A stretch of DNA of 20,226 nucleotides from CAZCGA01 sp964498075 (GTDB lineage Bacteria > Desulfobacterota > Binatia > HRBIN30): positions 1-20,226 of the forward strand of contig CAZCGA010000115.1 of the NCBI GenBank assembly GCA_964498075.1. The letters run 5' to 3'. The notes beneath the pieces were generated by a model. The model did not search any database. It saw only the letters and a program-made list of their open reading frames with translations, and was not told the DNA's origin. Positions 17,201-20,226 of this stretch are shown here, in pieces; the stretch's first letter is position 1, and each line of letters begins with the position of its first letter. A program made the position numbers and the translations under genes.

Positions 17201-17663
17201 CGCCGGTGTACTGGTTGACGGTGCCATCGAAACGATGCACGCCTTCGGCGAGGATCTGGAGGAAGCGATCCATGATCCCGTGCCACTCCTCCGCATCGAC
17301 CTGGCCGGCGAGGTCCATCGAGCCCTTCACATCGGCGAATAGTACGGTGACCTGCTTGCGCTCGCCTTCGAGGGCCGACTTCGATTGGAGGATTTTGTCG
17401 GCGAGGTGCTTGGGGGTGTAAGAACGGGGGTCGGGTGTAGGGTGTAGGGCGTCGACGAGCGGAGTTGCGGGAGGCTCTTCGCCCGTCCACACGAGGACGT
17501 CGCCCTCCAGGACGGCAACGTACTGGACCTGTACCAGCTCGTCGCTGAGCTCGGCGAGTGTCTCCGGGTCGAGATCGAATTCCCGGCGGAGCGCGCGCAG
17601 GGATACGCGGCGATGGCGCTCCAGGAAGGTGCGCGCCCGCTCGACCGTCTCGAGGAAGCTCAC
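14230..17663 (-). CDS. class III nucleotide cyclase / AAA ATPase / TPR protein (interrupted by two assembly gaps)
   Basis: The start is the GTG at 17663. It overlaps the upstream paralogue's stop (GTGA) and has AGGAG 8 nt before it. About 1145 residues as drawn. Domains: an N-terminal winged-helix-like segment (residues 1-60, ending LVWTG); a proline-rich hinge; a class III adenylate/guanylate cyclase domain (about 100-245) with metal-binding Asp in VTVLFADVKG (D111) and YTGDGIMALFG (D155); an AAA/STAND-type ATPase with Walker A AEAGVGKS and Walker B VVLIEDLHWMDAAS; then TPR-like helices to the C-terminus. No signal peptide or membrane helix is seen, so it is probably cytosolic. Ten N at 17006-17015 hide part of the cyclase site. 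Ten N at 15159-15168 break the frame, and the C-terminal part (14230 to about 15158) continues in another frame. I read this as one gene with wrongly sized gaps. Substrate (ATP or GTP) and input are unknown. Confidence 0.85.
15136..15218. repeat. 21-nt near-identical direct repeat flanking the assembly gap
   Basis: Positions 15136-15156 and 15198-15218 are the same 21-mer except for one base (A or G at the fourth position). Read on the minus strand, both copies encode QQADADG within TPR-like helices. The ten N at 15159-15168 lie between them. Either two neighbouring TPR repeats share this sequence, or one copy was duplicated when the contigs were joined. Confidence 0.6.
15159..15168. other. 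assembly gap (10 N) inside the TPR region; frame-breaking
   Basis: Ten N separate two parts of one protein. Upstream the frame reads ARDVVQQADADGNAHVRGNLGV. After the gap the TPR-like sequence QQADADGDPGLRCRARALL continues in a different frame. To keep both parts in frame the gap length must leave remainder 2 when divided by 3, which ten does not. The frameshift is therefore most simply an artefact of gap sizing. Confidence 0.85.
17006..17015. other. assembly gap (10 N) inside the cyclase domain; frame kept
   Basis: The gap lies between SGEVVVGRI and AQRMEQLAEPG. In relatives of this cyclase subfamily, as I remember them, about 16 residues of the type GDDLRMDYTAQGHTVG plus the first base of a Leu codon stand here, or 49 nt. 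Ten and 49 have the same remainder modulo 3, so the frame stays open although the placeholder is too short. Confidence 0.75.
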
Positions 17664-20226
17664 GTGCCGTACTCCTGAAGCGTGCGTGCGACGCGCGCCG
17701 CATGTCCGGTTGCGCCCGTCTCGATGAAGAGACGGTGCGCCTCTGCGAGCTGGGCTCGCCACCCCGCTTGGTCTCCGTGCCGGCGGGCACGCTCGGCCCG
17801 GACCTCCGCCAGATGGGGACGGAAGGCTACGGCACCCATGTCGGCGATGAGCGTCTCGGCGCGCACCAGCAGCGGGTCGACGGCGTCGTCGTGGCCGAGG
17901 GCGACCTCGGCGCGCGCCAGCGCCACTACGTTGGGGAGCTCCTGGATCTTCGAGCCCCGCTCCTGCACCAGGACGATGGCGCGTTCGGCTGTTGCTTTCG
18001 CGCGCTCGGGCTCGCCGACCTCGACATAGGCCTGGGCGAGGTACGCCAGCTCCTCGCCCTCGTTCTCGAGATAGACGCGGTGCTCGTTGGCGAGCGCGAT
18101 ACCCTCCTCGAAGAGACGCGCCGCCTCCTGCCACTCGCCGCGCAGCACGTGGGCGCGTGCCAGCCCGCTTCGGGCCGACACGCGAAGATTGGCCGCGCCA
18201 AACTCCTCCGCCACTTTCGTCATGCGTGCCGCCAGATCGATCGCGCCCGGAAGCTCGCCGCATGCTGTGCCAAACCCGAACACCACGCTGGCGACCAGGA
18301 CTTGCGTCAGCGGATCGGCCGAGACGGCGAGCTGCTGCGCTCGCGCGCAGCTCTCCGCGGCTTCCTTCATGCACCCTCTGCTGTAGAGCACAATGCCGCG
18401 CCACGCGTGGGCGATTGGGGATGTGGCCCAGCCGGTCAAGGCGTTGCGGACGGGGGCACCGCGAAAGAACTCGTCGAGGGCTCGCTCGCACTCGTCGAGG
18501 TTGCCGACGAAGCCCGCCGCAGCCGCCAGATCGAGGTGGCTCAGGGCGCACAGCTCGGCGTCGCCGCTCTCGCCGGCAAGTCGAACGTTCTCTCGCGAGC
18601 GCTGCAAGAACTCGGAGAGTCGGCCGCGCGTGAGGAGGCTGTTCGCATACGCGGAGGAGAGCCGTACCTGCGCGCCAATGTCGCCGTGCTGCTCGGCCGC
18701 CCGCACGCCGCGCTCGAGCAGCATGCTCGACTCCTCCTGCGTCTGTCCGAGTGAGAAGCCGCCGAAGAACAGCAGGCGCTGGCAGAGTTGGATCAGCAGG
18801 TCCGCCTCCGCGCGGTCCTCCGGCACCCCGGGCAGCATCTCGTACGCCGCGCGCCAATGCCGCATCGCCTCGCGCAGGTCGCGCTGCTCGACCCAGCTCG
18901 CCGCGCGAGCGTGCCAGCGTGCCGCCGCGGTGCGCGCTCCGGCCCCCTCCCAGTGCCAGGCGATCTCCGCCGCGCGTTCGTCGAGCTGCTCGGGGTACTG
19001 GGTCTCCATCGCCTGCGCCACGGCGCGATGCACAGCGGTGCGGCGGGCGGCGAGCTGCGACTGGTAGGCGACTTCATGCGTGAGCGGATGCTTGAAGGCG
19101 TACTCGACCTGCGGGTAGAGCGCGGTCTCGAAGAGGAACTCGGCGCGGCGCAACGCGGCCAGCCCCTCGTCCAACTCCGCCCCGGTGACGTCACACACCG
19201 CGGCCAAGAGCGCGCGCGGCAGCTCGCGCCCGATCACGGCTGCCGTCTGGAGCACGTGTTTCTCGCGGGGCTCGAGGCGATCGATGCGCGCGGCGAGCAC
19301 GTTCTGCACCGTCTCCGGCAGCGGTACCTTCTCGAGTTCGCGCGTCAGCCCATACGCACCCGGCGCCCCGGCGAGGCTGCCGTCCTCGATCAGCGCCTGG
19401 ACGATCTCTTCGGCGAAGAAGGGATTGCCGCCGGTGCGCGCGTAGATCCGCTCCGGCAAGCCGCGGACGGTTGGGTCGTCGCCGATTGCAGCCGCGAGCA
19501 TCTCGCGAACCGCCTCGGGCCCGAGCGGCTGGAGAGCGATCTGCTGGACGGTGGAGCGCTTGATCCACTCCGCCGCGTACTCGGGGCGGAAGTTCAGCAG
19601 GACAAGGATGCGGGTTGCCGGGGCAATCTCCACCAGCTCGGCGACGAAGCGGTCGCTGGCGTCGTCGAGCCAGTGGAGATCCTCGATCAGCGTCACCACG
19701 GTGCGGTCGCGGTTGTCGGCTCGCACGATGCGCCGGAAGTGCTCGAGCATCCGGCGCCGGGCCGCCTCCGGGTCGATCTTTGGGGCGGGCCGTGAAGAAT
19801 CCGGAACGCCCATGAACTCGAACATCGCCGGCAGAATCTCCGCGAACGTCGAATCGAGCAGGAGGAGCGCGCCGGCGATCTTCTCGCGGGCCGCGAGGTC
19901 GCTGTCGCGCTCGGTGATGCCGAAGCGCTGGCGGAACATCTCGAGCACCGGTCGCAGCGGGATCGAGCGGCCGTGCGCGAGCGCCTGCGCCTCGATCACG
20001 GCAAGACCCTTCGCCCGGCAGCGCTCCACGAGCTCGAAGCAGAGACGGCTCTTGCCGGTACCGGCCGGTGCGACGACAGCGATCACCTGGCCCTCGCCCT
20101 GCTCGGCGCGCACCAGCGACGACTCCAGCACGCGCATCTCGCCGTCGCGGCCGACGAAGCGGGAGAGGCCACGCGCGCGCGACCGGTCGAAGCGGGTGCG
20201 CAGGCGGCCGAGCCCTTCGAGGGCAT
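17660..20226 (-). CDS. cyclase-family AAA ATPase / TPR protein, 5' end outside the window
   Basis: The frame enters from the right edge (first complete codon at 20224) and gives 854 visible residues. The first visible residues (LEGLGRLRTRFDRSRARG, then LSRFVGRDGEM) match the region just after the cyclase domain of the downstream paralogue, so a cyclase domain is expected beyond the edge but is not seen. The ATG at 20137 is internal, not the start. The ATPase domain shows Walker A VVAPAGTGKSRLCFEL (about visible residues 50-65), Walker B VVTLIEDLHWLDDAS and the conserved RTGGNPFFAEEIVQAL. TPR-like helical repeats fill the C-terminal half and end LQEYGT. The stop overlaps the GTG start of the next paralogue by 4 nt, so the two are probably translationally coupled and made together. 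No membrane segment is seen. Function is inferred as signalling or regulation only. Confidence 0.88.
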   Translation of the reverse strand, partial: ALEGLGRLRTRFDRSRARGLSRFVGRDGEMRVLESSLVRAEQGEGQVIAVVAPAGTGKSRLCFELVERCRAKGLAVIEAQALAHGRSIPLRPVLEMFRQRFGITERDSDLAAREKIAGALLLLDSTFAEILPAMFEFMGVPDSSRPAPKIDPEAARRRMLEHFRRIVRADNRDRTVVTLIEDLHWLDDASDRFVAELVEIAPATRILVLLNFRPEYAAEWIKRSTVQQIALQPLGPEAVREMLAAAIGDDPTVRGLPERIYARTGGNPFFAEEIVQALIEDGSLAGAPGAYGLTRELEKVPLPETVQNVLAARIDRLEPREKHVLQTAAVIGRELPRALLAAVCDVTGAELDEGLAALRRAEFLFETALYPQVEYAFKHPLTHEVAYQSQLAARRTAVHRAVAQAMETQYPEQLDERAAEIAWHWEGAGARTAAARWHARAASWVEQRDLREAMRHWRAAYEMLPGVPEDRAEADLLIQLCQRLLFFGGFSLGQTQEESSMLLERGVRAAEQHGDIGAQVRLSSAYANSLLTRGRLSEFLQRSRENVRLAGESGDAELCALSHLDLAAAAGFVGNLDECERALDEFFRGAPVRNALTGWATSPIAHAWRGIVLYSRGCMKEAAESCARAQQLAVSADPLTQVLVASVVFGFGTACGELPGAIDLAARMTKVAEEFGAANLRVSARSGLARAHVLRGEWQEAARLFEEGIALANEHRVYLENEGEELAYLAQAYVEVGEPERAKATAERAIVLVQERGSKIQELPNVVALARAEVALGHDDAVDPLLVRAETLIADMGAVAFRPHLAEVRAERARRHGDQAGWRAQLAEAHRLFIETGATGHAARVARTLQEYGT
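17672..17676 (-). promoter_or_regulatory. Shine-Dalgarno AGGAG deciding the GTG start of the second cyclase protein
   Basis: AGGAG lies 8 nt before the GTG at 17663, inside the last codons (LQEYGT) of the upstream paralogue. It supports GTG as the true start even though the frame is open far upstream (to 18857). It also supports coupled translation of the pair. Confidence 0.7.

Noticed and set aside
15576..17342. 588-codon plus-strand frame opposite the cyclase/ATPase gene
   Set aside because: It is antisense to well-matched ATPase and cyclase motifs, runs through the N gap, and has Arg/Gln/Glu-rich composition without recognisable motifs.
17664..18857. Upstream extension of the second cyclase protein by about 400 residues
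   Set aside because: The extension is an Arg-rich, out-of-frame reading of the upstream paralogue. AGGAG and the GTG at 17663 define the start.

Overview
The window looks like a piece of a GC-rich Gram-negative bacterial chromosome. The outer-membrane protein LptD shows that it is Gram-negative. The gene content resembles deep-branching Deltaproteobacteria-like lineages: a secreted family with an N-terminal 'ILVFPKVV...QITN' stretch, an argS-SPOR-trp-folC-lptD cluster, and multi-copy cyclase/AAA/TPR proteins. A Binatia-type organism is my best guess, from memory of such proteins only; no search was run. Two runs of exactly ten N (15159-15168 and 17006-17015) mark assembly gaps, so this is probably a draft or metagenome-assembled genome.

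Layout. (1) 1-1145, plus strand: a short leader followed by one secreted protein of unknown function. (2) 1146-13585, minus strand, read right to left: argS, a SPOR-domain membrane protein, trpE, trpG, trpD, trpC, trpF, trpB, trpA, folC and lptD. The genes overlap or lie at most 31 nt apart, so they probably form one transcription unit of about 12.4 kb. A good sigma70-like promoter (TTGACT, 17 nt, TATACG) lies about 70 nt upstream of argS. No other clear promoter or terminator was seen inside the cluster, apart from a striking terminator-like inverted repeat within the first 30 codons of argS. (3) 13586-14229: argS promoter, a decayed fragment of an amino-acid permease and a short inverted repeat. 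(4) 14230-20226, minus strand: two tandem, translationally overlapping paralogues that combine a class III nucleotide cyclase, an AAA/STAND-type ATPase and TPR-like repeats. The upstream copy runs off the right edge, so its cyclase half is not visible.

How the genes work together. The seven trp genes give the complete chorismate-to-tryptophan pathway with no fusions. ArgS, FolC, the SPOR protein and LptD are housekeeping functions (tRNA charging, folate, cell-wall/septal binding, LPS export) that share the transcript. The two cyclase-ATPase-TPR proteins are probably soluble signalling proteins. No sensor or transmembrane segment is visible in them, and their inputs and outputs are unknown.

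The most interesting signals are the bidirectional terminator-like hairpin at the start of argS, with possible competing pairings; the tandem cyclase pair; and the two gaps, one of which causes an artificial frameshift while the other hides catalytic residues. I saw no CRISPR array, tRNA, rRNA, insertion sequence, phage gene or defence system.
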